Source: Anderseniella sp. (lineage in GTDB: Bacteria > Pseudomonadota > Alphaproteobacteria > Rhizobiales > Aestuariivirgaceae). From it: a DNA stretch of 47,377 nt. The stretch covers positions 1 to 47,377 of the forward strand of contig DAOUPT010000025.1 in the NCBI GenBank assembly GCA_030626025.1, written 5' to 3'. The position numbers were made by a program, and so were the translations under genes. Shown here piece after piece: positions 16,599 to 25,608 of the stretch; position 1 is the stretch's first letter; each line of letters starts with the position of its first letter. The notes below the pieces were generated by a model. The model saw only the letters and a list, made by a program, of their open reading frames with translations. It had not been told where the DNA came from and ran no database searches.

Positions 16599-19500
16599 AT
16601 GAGCGTCTTTAAATCACCGCTTTTGCTGCTTGGTATCCTGGTTATCCTGATCACAGGAGGGGCTTTGATTGCGCCGTATTATATCGATTGGGGCAATTAC
16701 CGGGTTGAGTTTGAGAAATATGGGCGGCAACTGACCGGACGGGAAACAACAGTTGCCGGGGATATCAGCGTTCGCCTGTTTCCGTGGCCGCGAATGAAGA
16801 TCAAGGATGTCCGGGTGGCGAATTTGCCCGGTGCGATGCTGGATGAGTTTTTCCGGGCTGACGAGATTGATATCCGCCTGAGACTGGCTCCCTTGCTAGC
16901 TGGCAAGCTTGAAGTCGAGGCCATTGAAATTAACCGGCCGGTTATTGGTCTGGAGCGTCTGGCCAACGGGCAGGGGTCGTGGGTTTTACAACCGCAAACC
17001 GGTTTGAGCGTAGTGTTTGGGGCAGAAGATGTGGCAGTGTCGGGGATTTCGATTACCAATGGCACCATCGTGCTGGCGGATGGACAGCGTGGCGGTGAGG
17101 CGCAGCTTGACGGCTTTAATGCCTTTATAACGGCGCGGGCGCTGAACGGACCATGGAAGCTGCGCGGTGAGGCGGTGGTGAATGGTCAGGGGATTTCGAT
17201 TGCCCTTAATACCGGCAAATGGCGGGTTGACGGGCCGTTGAAGTTTGGCTTGCGACTGGCACCGGTTGAAGGGGCCGGGTTGACCTATTCATTTGACGGG
17301 CAAAGCAGCGTTGGTGACAAACACGAAATCACAGGTAAGTTGAAAATTGTTCCAACGGCCAGCAAAAAAGGCAAAGCTGATGCGCAGGCTGATTTCAGGC
17401 CGGTGGTTTTTCGGGCTGATGTTAAAGCTGATTTTGATCAGGTAAAGTTTTCCAAGATCGAAGTTGCTCCCAAAGACGCGGTCGATGTGACTACATTTGT
17501 TACCGGCGAGGCAGAAATCAAGTTTGGCTCTATCCTTCGTGTTGATGCTGACTTGAAAGCGGCGCGTTTTGATATGGATTCGGTGCTGGGCAATCGGGGG
17601 CGAAAAACCCTGCGTTCCATGGGATCGCTTGATGCCATGGCGGGATTTGTTGAAAGGTTGCCTAAAAACATTCACTTGCATACGACTGTTGCCCTGACCA
17701 CGCTGATTATCGCCGGAGAGTCCCTTGATGGCGTCAACATTGATCTTGATGTGGTTGAGACTACATTGAAAATAAATCGGTTGTCGGTGACGTTGCCCGG
17801 TCAAACCAAAGCGATGTTCAAGGGCAGTTTATTGGCCGGTCTGACGCAGCCCCAGTTGATTGGTGATTTGAAACTGGATATGATCAGCCTGAAAGAGTTT
17901 TCCAAATGGTTGGCCGACAGTTACAAACGCGAGATTGAGCAAAAATGGTCGGGTTCGCGGGGGCGCTTTAAACTGGCCGCCAAGGTGGATTTATCGCGAC
18001 GCCATTTCCGCCTGAATGATGGCAGGTTTTCGCTGGATGATGCCAAGGGGATGCTGGGCTTAAGTGTGACGACTGGCGAACAACCTGCAATTGCCATGCA
18101 GATTGAAAGCGATCAACTTAATGTTGACCGTTATGCCTCTGAAGGTTTGCTGGAGGAAAAGAGCAAGGCTGATATTCCCGGATTTTTTATTGAAAGCCTG
18201 ACAAAACTGGTGGGCGTGCGCGATCTCAGTCTGGTACTTAAAACCGGAAAACTCAACATGAATGGGGTTGAGGCCCGCGATGTGGCGCTGAACTTTAATG
18301 CCAATGAAAATACCGTAGAGTTCCGGCAGTTTAAACTGGGCAGAGTCGGGGATGCTTTTGTTGATCTGTCGGGGCTGGTGAAGTTTTCCGATGATATTGT
18401 TACCGGTTCAGTTGATGGCACCATCAAAGCCTCTGACCCGACAAAACTTGTTAAACTGATCGGCGTGATAGAGCCGTCAAAAGACTGGATCACGGCGGTA
18501 TCGCCGTTGAGGTTGAAAATTAACGGGCAGGCGGAGGCCAGAGATAAAGAAACTGTCGGCAAGGTTCGCGTGTCGGGTACTGCCGGGAAATCGGCCATAT
18601 CGGGAAATGGCCGTTTTACCGGCACGCTTTCAGAATGGCGCAAGGCGCAATTGCATCTTTCCGGGCAATTGTCAGGCGAGAGTGCCAAAAGTCTGCTGGC
18701 AATATTTGGTGTCAAAACCGAGTTGGGCAAGGACGGGGCCGGCAAGGTGGCGCTGACCGCCACGGGCAAGCTTGATGATGGTTTGGCTACCAGTGCCGAC
18801 ATTGAAGGGTTTGGGGTTCATTCGCAATTTTCCGGCCGGATTACCAGCACTGATGCCGGCCCAAAGGCTGTCGGCCGATTGGCAGTGCTGATTGAAAACA
18901 CTGATCAGCTGTTTGGCATTTTGGGGGTGCATCCGGGCGATGCCTCACCGATCGGAAAAGTGTTTTCCGGCGAAGGATTGTTGGATGTCACGGGGCTGGG
19001 TTTTGATCTGAAAGAGGTTCGCGGCACGGCAGCGGGTACCAGTTTTTCCGGCTGGTTCAATCTTGGGTTTGGCGATGACCAGCCGGTGGTAAAAATGAAT
19101 ATCAAAGCGGGGCGGTTGTCGCTTCCCTTTGTTCTGGGGACGGCGCTGCTCGGTCGGAATGGCAACCGGCACAGCGCTGCAACACGCTTTTCACCCGAGG
19201 CATTGGCCGGGGCTAAGGTGGATATCAAAATCAAGGTCGGCAAGCTGGGTTTGTGGCCGGGGTTCGAGGTGCAAAAAGGGAAGCTTTTGTTGCTGGCCGA
19301 GAATGGTGTGGTAAAACTTACAACTGGTGGCGAGCGGCTTGGAGGTAAGCTGGTGAGTCTCGAACTTGATGCCAGTGTCGGAACGCAGATCACCAGAATG
19401 TCGGGTAAAATCAGCGGTACTGTGCTGGCGGTGGACCTGTTGCAGACCAATGCTGATACGGGAAGTGGCACCGGGGTGATTGCTGGCAGTATTGCAATTG

Positions 19501-20444
19501 AGAGCGAGTTTGGCGGTAGCGGACGAACACCTGGTGGCTTGCTGGCGGCGCTGAGTGGCAAGGGGGTTTATGAAATCTCTAATGGGGTCATCAAAAATAT
19601 CTCACCAACCCGCTTTGCCGAAAAGCTGCCGCAGGCTGAAACGGCCAAGGATGTGGAGGCGATGATTGTCTCGTTGCTGCGTACCGGCGATATGAAATTT
19701 GGCGGTGGCAAAGGCGCGATTGAGCTTGAAAACGGCGTGGCAAGATTTGTGTCGCTGACCATTGCCGGGCCGGGCGCGCACGGCTCATTGCGGGCAATTT
19801 ATGAAATCGCCAACGGTCTTGCCGATGTGTCCATTCGGTTGAAACTGGATCAACCGGCCGATGTGCCAGGCTTTGAAATTGCCTATGCCGGGCCACCGGA
19901 CGCGCTTGCCCCGAGTAGCAATTTCACTGCCCTGAAATCTCACCTGACAGTTGCTGCTCTAAACCGGACGCTGGACAAGCTGGAAGCTCTGGAAGAAGAA
20001 CAGCGCCGTTTGGTTGAGGAAGAAAAAAAGGCCCGTGACGAAGCGCAAGCCAAACGCAAAGCCCAACAGGAAAAGCAACGTTTGATGCGGGAAAAGCAGC
20101 GGCGCTTGCTGGAGGAAGCGACCAAAAAGAAAGAGCAGGCCAAAAAACCGCCAGTCGTGCCACCTGTGGTATCGCCATCAGTGCCACCACCATTTCAGCC
20201 GCCAAAGGAACCACAAGTCATCATAACCCCGCTCCCCAAACCGGCGGTTCCTGCCCCTGCGAAAATCCCGGCAGCGCCAACAACTCGCCTGACCGTAACA
20301 CCCAATACCCCGATAAAAGAAATTCCCCCGTTAACAACTGACACCCAACCGCCCCTGTTCATCCCACTCCAGCAAGTGCCGAAAAATCCAACTCAACGTA
20401 GAGGCAATTGGCGATCAGGTGAGGAGATTGAAGGTGGGCGCTAA
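16599..20444 (+). CDS. AsmA-family protein, very large, with coiled-coil and proline-rich tail
   Basis: 1281 residues. One N-terminal membrane anchor (about 7-28) is followed by the AsmA N-terminal motif IDWGNYRVEFEKYGRQLTGR in its key parts (I-D-W, R-x-L-T-G-R) and IRLFPWPR-like ISVRLFPWPRMKI. The rest to about residue 1110 is beta-rich periplasmic sequence, closing with an AsmA C-terminal region (GSGTGVIAGSIAIESEFGGS, then LSGKGVYEISNGVIKN). AsmA/TamB-type proteins are thought to form grooved beta structures that carry lipids between membranes. Unusual is the tail: about 1120-1185 is a highly charged coiled coil (EEEQRRLVEEEKKARDEAQ) and 1185-1260 is proline-rich. There is no ribosome site; translation may be coupled to the dehydrogenase stop 5 bases upstream. 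It converges on the membrane protein gene with a 10-base gap. Confidence 0.88.
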   Translation: MSVFKSPLLLLGILVILITGGALIAPYYIDWGNYRVEFEKYGRQLTGRETTVAGDISVRLFPWPRMKIKDVRVANLPGAMLDEFFRADEIDIRLRLAPLLAGKLEVEAIEINRPVIGLERLANGQGSWVLQPQTGLSVVFGAEDVAVSGISITNGTIVLADGQRGGEAQLDGFNAFITARALNGPWKLRGEAVVNGQGISIALNTGKWRVDGPLKFGLRLAPVEGAGLTYSFDGQSSVGDKHEITGKLKIVPTASKKGKADAQADFRPVVFRADVKADFDQVKFSKIEVAPKDAVDVTTFVTGEAEIKFGSILRVDADLKAARFDMDSVLGNRGRKTLRSMGSLDAMAGFVERLPKNIHLHTTVALTTLIIAGESLDGVNIDLDVVETTLKINRLSVTLPGQTKAMFKGSLLAGLTQPQLIGDLKLDMISLKEFSKWLADSYKREIEQKWSGSRGRFKLAAKVDLSRRHFRLNDGRFSLDDAKGMLGLSVTTGEQPAIAMQIESDQLNVDRYASEGLLEEKSKADIPGFFIESLTKLVGVRDLSLVLKTGKLNMNGVEARDVALNFNANENTVEFRQFKLGRVGDAFVDLSGLVKFSDDIVTGSVDGTIKASDPTKLVKLIGVIEPSKDWITAVSPLRLKINGQAEARDKETVGKVRVSGTAGKSAISGNGRFTGTLSEWRKAQLHLSGQLSGESAKSLLAIFGVKTELGKDGAGKVALTATGKLDDGLATSADIEGFGVHSQFSGRITSTDAGPKAVGRLAVLIENTDQLFGILGVHPGDASPIGKVFSGEGLLDVTGLGFDLKEVRGTAAGTSFSGWFNLGFGDDQPVVKMNIKAGRLSLPFVLGTALLGRNGNRHSAATRFSPEALAGAKVDIKIKVGKLGLWPGFEVQKGKLLLLAENGVVKLTTGGERLGGKLVSLELDASVGTQITRMSGKISGTVLAVDLLQTNADTGSGTGVIAGSIAIESEFGGSGRTPGGLLAALSGKGVYEISNGVIKNISPTRFAEKLPQAETAKDVEAMIVSLLRTGDMKFGGGKGAIELENGVARFVSLTIAGPGAHGSLRAIYEIANGLADVSIRLKLDQPADVPGFEIAYAGPPDALAPSSNFTALKSHLTVAALNRTLDKLEALEEEQRRLVEEEKKARDEAQAKRKAQQEKQRLMREKQRRLLEEATKKKEQAKKPPVVPPVVSPSVPPPFQPPKEPQVIITPLPKPAVPAPAKIPAAPTTRLTVTPNTPIKEIPPLTTDTQPPLFIPLQQVPKNPTQRRGNWRSGEEIEGGR

Positions 20445-20454
20445 GGGGCGTCAT

Positions 20455-22167
20455 TTACTGTAATTTTGGGAAGCCGAAATAGTCATTTATGCTTTCGATG
20501 GTGGCCAGCGCAGTAACGGCGCGTTCGCAGTGTAGTACGGTGCTACGTCGTATTACGCCATCTTTCAGGAAAGTTGATTTCAACTGCGGATAATCTGCTT
20601 GTGCGATCGCCTTTTCTACCGCGCCGGGTGAGAATTTGCGTTTAAATGAGCAAAAATTTAGTGGTCTTGAGTTTATAAAAACCCGTAAAGCGTGATGATA
20701 GGATGACAGGGCTGTTGCAAAACTTTTCGTCGTTGTTGAGCGGTCAGTCTTTTGCGTGTTGGTAAAACTGCTAATCAGTTCGAGGTCGGAGGTGATTTTG
20801 GCCGTGATCTGTACGGTTGAAAATGTGTGGTCTTCTTTAATCAGCGTGGACCGCGAGCCACCATATTCAGGACCCGATAACATCTTTAATTGTGACTCGA
20901 AAAAACCTGCATCAATGTCGAAATTTTGCCAAATCCGTGTGCCGGGTTTGTTGTGAGCGGGCAGATGAATGAGGGTGATTTCTTTGAGTTTATATTTGGC
21001 AACCTCATCCCAGGAAAAGTTTTGCGGTTTGTCCAGTTGCCGGGTGCCGGTTGGCAATTTTATTTGCCAGGTGGATATTGGCAAATCCTCTTGTCTTGTT
21101 ACCGGCCCATAAAAATCGATCCTGCGAGGAGGGAAAACTCTTATGCCGGTTTGGCTGGCAATGATACGCAAGTGAGGATAAACCCATTTCTCTATACAGG
21201 CGCTGGGGACTTTTTTTGAAAGGTTTGACGTAAACCGAAACTTCTTGCTGATCTTTGAGGGTGGGCCGCAGTTTGGATTGACGATATCATAATTCAGACC
21301 AAGGGGAACGATCAGTTCGCACAGTCTCTGTGCTTTAATGGTCTTTGTGTTTGTTTCTGAAATCACAATTCGGCAGGACAGGTTTTTCCAGGCGGTTTGT
21401 TTTAATCGCACATCCTTTGTTAAATAGGATGAAAGCTGTTTGAAAAACGGATCAATCCCGCGCCGGGATTGAACAGCTGCTATGTCTATATTCGATATCT
21501 TTTTTACGGTGGAAAACACTTCTATCTGCGCCGGGAATTCGGGAAGCTCTAGTGTTCCAAGGTGGTGTTTATCATCTGCTTTTATAGTTTGGATTTCGTT
21601 TTGTTTCTCTGTCAGTTTTTGATTGCGATATGTAATCGAACGGCCAAGGGCGATTTTTCTCTCTGGTAAGGTCTGATCGGGGGTCGTCTGAGAATAGACA
21701 AACTCAGAATGCTTGCCAAAGGTTTTGATTCTATTTTCAACTTTGGCAAGTTCAAACTTTTCCTTGGCGATTGACAGCTCCAATTGAGACGCAAGGAGCT
21801 CCTTGTAAGCAAGCACATTCTGGTTTTTGAGCAGTTTTTCACCGGTTGTTTTCAGCCAGGGGGCGAGGTTGCTGAATTCCTTGGCGGTGATTTGACGATC
21901 AGGCCATGGGATGGCGGCAATTATTAAACTGAGAAGTTTATCATCATGAGGGTTTTTGCTGGTTTTGCCAAATGAGGGAAAGGTGAACTCGATACTGACG
22001 ACAACACAGACAGCGATTAAGGAAAATACAATTTCTTTGCGATCTATGTTGGTCCAGTGGGTGCGGGTGATGGTTCGACGGAGACGGGACAGCAGATACT
22101 TTATCAGTTGCCAGATGGCATATCCTACACCGAAAAAAACGACCAAGCTAAATACAAAACCACCCAT
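20455..22167 (-). CDS. Unrecognised membrane protein with coiled coil (HscC/J cluster)
   Basis: About 570 residues from the ATG at 22167, which follows AGGCAG and starts 8 bases after the J-like gene stop; the frame is open further up to 22251 but that would overlap the J-like gene by 76 bases. Two membrane helices near the N-terminus (about 2-25 and 45-65) are followed by an alpha-helical, probably coiled-coil stretch (about 110-200, LASQLELSIAKEKFELAKVE) and a large soluble domain, probably periplasmic if both termini of the helical pair are as drawn. I recognise no family. Because it is packed behind an HscC-type Hsp70 and its J-like partner, it is a candidate client, anchor or effector of that chaperone pair. 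That is inference from position alone. Confidence 0.75.
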   Translation of the reverse strand: MGGFVFSLVVFFGVGYAIWQLIKYLLSRLRRTITRTHWTNIDRKEIVFSLIAVCVVVSIEFTFPSFGKTSKNPHDDKLLSLIIAAIPWPDRQITAKEFSNLAPWLKTTGEKLLKNQNVLAYKELLASQLELSIAKEKFELAKVENRIKTFGKHSEFVYSQTTPDQTLPERKIALGRSITYRNQKLTEKQNEIQTIKADDKHHLGTLELPEFPAQIEVFSTVKKISNIDIAAVQSRRGIDPFFKQLSSYLTKDVRLKQTAWKNLSCRIVISETNTKTIKAQRLCELIVPLGLNYDIVNPNCGPPSKISKKFRFTSNLSKKVPSACIEKWVYPHLRIIASQTGIRVFPPRRIDFYGPVTRQEDLPISTWQIKLPTGTRQLDKPQNFSWDEVAKYKLKEITLIHLPAHNKPGTRIWQNFDIDAGFFESQLKMLSGPEYGGSRSTLIKEDHTFSTVQITAKITSDLELISSFTNTQKTDRSTTTKSFATALSSYHHALRVFINSRPLNFCSFKRKFSPGAVEKAIAQADYPQLKSTFLKDGVIRRSTVLHCERAVTALATIESINDYFGFPKLQ

Positions 22168-22175
22168 TAATCTGC

Positions 22176-23426
22176 CTATAGCCACAAATAAGTTTGAACA
22201 ATTCGGAACAATGTATAACTGCCCAGAATAAAGCCAAAGTGCAGAAACCATGGCATCTTTTCAGAACCCATATAAGTTTGCCGACTGGAATGCCGGTTGG
22301 GAAACGGCTGGTGGCGGGGGGCTTTTCCCCTGACCGACATAATGAGTTTTTGCAACCAGCGATATTCTTCGTAATCCCAGTGATTGTTACCAGCGTGACT
22401 GTTCCAGCCGAAGGTGTCATCGAGCAGGATAAGCAGATCTGCTCCCATCCATGCCGGTTTTTTCGGCTTTTCGCGCTCGCCATATCCGCTTACAGAGCAA
22501 ATATATTGCCGCAAATATTCGTCCAACTCCTGAAACTCATCTATCGGCTGCAATTCCTCGCGGTCGAGAATTTCGCGCCATGGGGCTGTGGTATCGTCAC
22601 CCGGGAGGGAAACCGTCAGGCTTTTGATATCGCGCATGGCGACCCCGACCGGGGACATGTTGATCCACTGTTTTTGTTTCTTGTCATAGTAGGACCCGTG
22701 GTCGTCCTTGTTGAATGTCTCAATATCTTTGATGTGGTGCGCTTCCACATTGTATCGGCGGCTGCGATTGGTCAAAAGGCTGTGGTCAACCAGCACCGGT
22801 TTAAAGATATCCTTGATGCAGTTTAGCTGCACTGCATCCCATTCATATTCGGGACTCCTATTGAGCCAGTCGAATTGCTGGCTTAATTCCACTATAACGT
22901 CATCGCTCAACCAGTGGGGGCGTGCGCAGTCAGGTAGGGTTTCATAACCTGTATACTCGTCCACATCGCAACCACAATCGTAGACGACTCTGACGAGCAG
23001 GGAATTGGATAAAGTCTCGATGTCCGATTTTTCGGCATATTCCGGCAGACTGGCCAATTCCTTGAAAAATGCTTGCGGGTTTTTTGCACCTTTTTCCAAA
23101 ATCCAGCGGGTAGACTTTTCGATTAATTTCCCCGATGGTGAAGAATTGAAATGGAAATCCAGTTTTTCATCATACCAGTACCGGATTTCCTTTGGGTCAT
23201 TCTCCGGCGTTTCATCATCGCCCTCGTCCTCATCATCAGGGGCGGACAGGTTCCATTCTACAATGTTTAAAGCCTGTTCGTAGTTTTCGCGCAGGACCAT
23301 GAACCCTTCCGGGTCATCATCGGGCCTGATCTGTTTGAGCTTTTTTGCATAGGCTTTGCGCACATCAGTTCGAGATGCCTCGCCCCGTTTCAATCCGAAA
23401 TATTTTAACGGATCATCAAAAGACAT
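22176..23426 (-). CDS. J-domain-like protein with RPD in place of HPD (HscC partner)
   Basis: 416 residues from the ATG at 23426, with GAGG six bases upstream; its start lies inside the last 11 bases of the Hsp70 gene. The N-terminal 55 residues fit a J domain: PLKYFGLKRG, then the helix RTDVRKAYAKKLKQ, then a loop reading IRPDDDPEGF, then LRENYEQAL. The histidine of the essential HPD tripeptide is arginine here. A very acidic linker follows (about 62-82). The remaining 320 residues are soluble and unrecognised; a hydrophobic C-terminal stretch (FLHFGFILGSYTLF) may be a membrane anchor. In E. coli, HscC works with the atypical J proteins DjlB and DjlC; overlap with an HscC-type gene here suggests the same partnership. 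Whether RPD can stimulate the ATPase is open. Confidence 0.72.
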   Translation of the reverse strand: MSFDDPLKYFGLKRGEASRTDVRKAYAKKLKQIRPDDDPEGFMVLRENYEQALNIVEWNLSAPDDEDEGDDETPENDPKEIRYWYDEKLDFHFNSSPSGKLIEKSTRWILEKGAKNPQAFFKELASLPEYAEKSDIETLSNSLLVRVVYDCGCDVDEYTGYETLPDCARPHWLSDDVIVELSQQFDWLNRSPEYEWDAVQLNCIKDIFKPVLVDHSLLTNRSRRYNVEAHHIKDIETFNKDDHGSYYDKKQKQWINMSPVGVAMRDIKSLTVSLPGDDTTAPWREILDREELQPIDEFQELDEYLRQYICSVSGYGEREKPKKPAWMGADLLILLDDTFGWNSHAGNNHWDYEEYRWLQKLIMSVRGKAPRHQPFPNRHSSRQTYMGSEKMPWFLHFGFILGSYTLFRIVQTYLWL

Positions 23427-25116
23427 CAGGGGCCTCAAGGTATTTCAGGCTTTCCAGTATTTCAGTTTTTGCATTGGCTATTATCCGCTTGTCATAGGTT
23501 GTTAGCGCTGATTCAAAGTGGCCAAGCAGTTGCGATATCTGGTCACGTCTGTCCCCAAGAGCATTTTCATACGCGGCAGATAATTTGGCAATCAGGGCTT
23601 CGTTTTCAGCTTCTTCACGCGGGTGGATTTTTATTTTTTCCAACTCTTTAAAGCGCTTTTCAATTTCCTTGCGCGTTAACACGCCGGGGTTGTTCTCAAT
23701 GATGACTGTACTCTCTATTCCGCTTGAAACAACTTTCGCAATGACCTCTAGAACGCCGGAATTATCGTAGGTGAAACGAATATCAACTTCTTCGAATTCC
23801 TTTTTGTTGTAGGGGATTTTAGTGATGTAAGAGCCGATTTTGATATTATCACGTACGTAAGGGGACTCGCCTTGATAGACGTTGATCTCGAGTTGGCGTT
23901 GGCCCTTTTCAAGCGGTTGAACCGTATGGGAACGGCTGACAGGAACCGTTGTGTTGCGGTCGATCAGGGGGTTGAAAACACCGGTTTCGAAATTGTTGGC
24001 TCCGTCTAGCTGCCGGCTGGTTTCATAGCCAAGGGTGAACGGACAGACATCAGTCATTACCACATCTTCGAGCGCCTGATTGCGTTCTACCAATCCGGCT
24101 TGAACTGCTGCACCCAAAGCAACTACCGTATCAGGGTCAAGGTCGTGCTCGGGAAATCGTTTGAACAGGCGGGTGATGAGTGAACGCACCAGCCCCATGC
24201 GGGTTGCACCGCCAACCAGAATAATCCTGTCAATTTCGTTGGCTTTGAGGTTGGCATCGGATATGGCCCGCTGAATGGGATGTTTCATCCGGCTGATAAT
24301 ATCTTTGGAAATTTCTTCGAGCTGCGATCGTGAAATCGGCAGGGAGACTTCGCTATCTTTATGTCGGTATGAAACCTGCGCCACCTCATTGTCGGCCAGC
24401 ATATGCTTTGCCTTGTCGGCCAGAGAATACAACCGGGCGAGATCAGTCGGGGCAAGGTCGCTTCTTTTGAGTTTCAAACTAGCGGCAAAATGATCAACGA
24501 CCCGGTCGGTGAAATCTTCGCCACCGAGAAATGCATCACCGGCAGAGGCGCGTACCTCCATGATGCCGGAAAACATTTCAAGAATTGAAACATCAAATGT
24601 CCCACCGCCCAGATCAACGACCAGAAAAGAATTCTCACCGTCTTTATCCTGCAGACCATAGGCCAGTGCAGCGGCGGTTGGTTCATTGATCAGTCGCCGG
24701 ACTTTTAAGCCGGCAATTTCAGCCGCCGCAACCGTTGCTTTTCGTTGAAAGTCGTTGAAATAAGCCGGGACAGATATAACTGCTTCGGTGATCGTTTGTC
24801 CCAAATGGTTCTCGGCATCGGCTTTTAATGACTTTAAAACCAGCGCTGATAAATACTCTGCTCCGAGGGTTTTGCCAGCAACTTTGATGGGTTGATTGGT
24901 GCCCATCAGGCGTTTGAATTTTGAAGCGGATTTGTCAGGGTCGGTGACCAGATGGTCCTTGGCCGAGATGCCAACAACAGCCTGGTTTTTGCTTTCGAAA
25001 AACACCGCCGATGGGGTTAGAAAATCGCCCACTGCGTTCGGGATCAGTTCGGGACCGTCATTGCCAAAATAGGCCGCCAGTGAGTTGGTGGTTCCTAGAT
25101 CAATACCGATAATCAT
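23416..25116 (-). CDS. hscC: Hsp70-family molecular chaperone, HscC type
   Basis: 566 residues from the ATG at 25116, preceded by AGGGGAAG. All three Hsp70 signatures are present: IDLGTTNSLAAYF at residue 4, VVDLGGGTFDVSILE near 185, and ILVGGATRMGLVRSLI near 320. The nucleotide-binding domain ends about 365, then the short linker and a substrate-binding beta domain up to about 490, then a reduced helical lid. The total is about 70 residues shorter than DnaK and lacks a DnaK-like EEVD or disordered tail, as in HscC (about 556 residues in E. coli). No grpE or dnaJ is near. Its last 11 bases overlap the J-like gene. The RHH gene ends 48 bases upstream, so it may belong to the fumC transcript. 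Confidence 0.88.
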   Translation of the reverse strand: MIIGIDLGTTNSLAAYFGNDGPELIPNAVGDFLTPSAVFFESKNQAVVGISAKDHLVTDPDKSASKFKRLMGTNQPIKVAGKTLGAEYLSALVLKSLKADAENHLGQTITEAVISVPAYFNDFQRKATVAAAEIAGLKVRRLINEPTAAALAYGLQDKDGENSFLVVDLGGGTFDVSILEMFSGIMEVRASAGDAFLGGEDFTDRVVDHFAASLKLKRSDLAPTDLARLYSLADKAKHMLADNEVAQVSYRHKDSEVSLPISRSQLEEISKDIISRMKHPIQRAISDANLKANEIDRIILVGGATRMGLVRSLITRLFKRFPEHDLDPDTVVALGAAVQAGLVERNQALEDVVMTDVCPFTLGYETSRQLDGANNFETGVFNPLIDRNTTVPVSRSHTVQPLEKGQRQLEINVYQGESPYVRDNIKIGSYITKIPYNKKEFEEVDIRFTYDNSGVLEVIAKVVSSGIESTVIIENNPGVLTRKEIEKRFKELEKIKIHPREEAENEALIAKLSAAYENALGDRRDQISQLLGHFESALTTYDKRIIANAKTEILESLKYLEAPDVF

Positions 25117-25164
25117 CAACTTCCCCTGAAACGTCCGTCTTTGTGTCAAATATTTTGCAATGAT

Positions 25165-25413
25165 CTAAATGATTTGTTCGTCATGAGCAACTGGCACCTG
25201 CCTTGCCTGCAATGCCTGCAAAACATAAACCCGGCAGGCGCTGGAGAGGTTTCTTTTGTTGCGGGTTGAGTCGATTTGGGTGATGAGTTGGGCGGTGGAC
25301 AGGGATTGGTTTTTTGCCAGCTCCTTCAGGGCGTTCCAGAATTCTGGTTCCAGCGACAGGCTGGTGCGGTGGCCGGCGATGGTTATCGAGCGCTTGGGCG
25401 AGCCGTCAGTCAT
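25165..25413 (-). CDS. Ribbon-helix-helix domain protein
   Basis: 82 residues starting MTDGSPKRSITIAGHRTSLS. The pattern of a basic beta strand (RTSLSLE) followed by two helices (EFWNALKELAKNQ and LSTAQLITQID) matches the Arc/MetJ-like RHH_4 family that is widespread and functionally uncharacterised in alphaproteobacteria. DNA binding as a dimer is likely from the fold; no target is known. Its ATG overlaps the DUF4169 stop by eight bases (ATGACTGA), so the two are translationally coupled. The frame is open upstream to 25491, but that would run through DUF4169. The order fumC, DUF4169, RHH is a familiar rhizobial arrangement (established knowledge, from memory). Confidence 0.85.
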   Translation of the reverse strand: MTDGSPKRSITIAGHRTSLSLEPEFWNALKELAKNQSLSTAQLITQIDSTRNKRNLSSACRVYVLQALQARQVPVAHDEQII

Positions 25414-25597
25414 CTTTTTTGTTGTCCAGTTTATGGGCATCAAGGTGGCTAACAGACTTTTCGCTGGTTTGTTTATCGCGTTGTTTTTCACCCTTGGCGC
25501 GATCGAATTTTTCGCGATTAGCTGCGGCAGTGGATTCTTTTTCGGTCCGTTGCCGTTGTTTTCTGGCCTGATTTAGATTGATGATTTTTGCGGTCAT
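25406..25597 (-). CDS. DUF4169 family small protein
   Basis: 63 residues, highly charged and probably one long helix. The N-terminus AKIINLNQARKQRQR followed by ENREKFDRAKGEK-like sequence (ANREKFDRAKGEKQRD) matches the DUF4169 family, which in Rhizobiales sits between fumC and an RHH gene. Function unknown. AGGTAATCAC before the ATG is the ribosome site; the fumC stop is 11 bases upstream. The stop overlaps the RHH start. Confidence 0.85.
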   Translation of the reverse strand: MTAKIINLNQARKQRQRTEKESTAAANREKFDRAKGEKQRDKQTSEKSVSHLDAHKLDNKKDD

Positions 25598-25608
25598 GTG
25601 ATTACCTG

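Noticed and set aside
18131-18802. Minus-strand open frame (223 codons) inside the AsmA gene
   Set aside because: The plus strand has clear AsmA coding character over the same region, and the minus frame has no recognisable domain and a serine/leucine-rich composition typical of a shadow frame.
22194-22826. Plus-strand open frame (210 codons) opposite the J-like gene
   Set aside because: The J-like helices and overlap with the Hsp70 gene establish the minus strand as coding.
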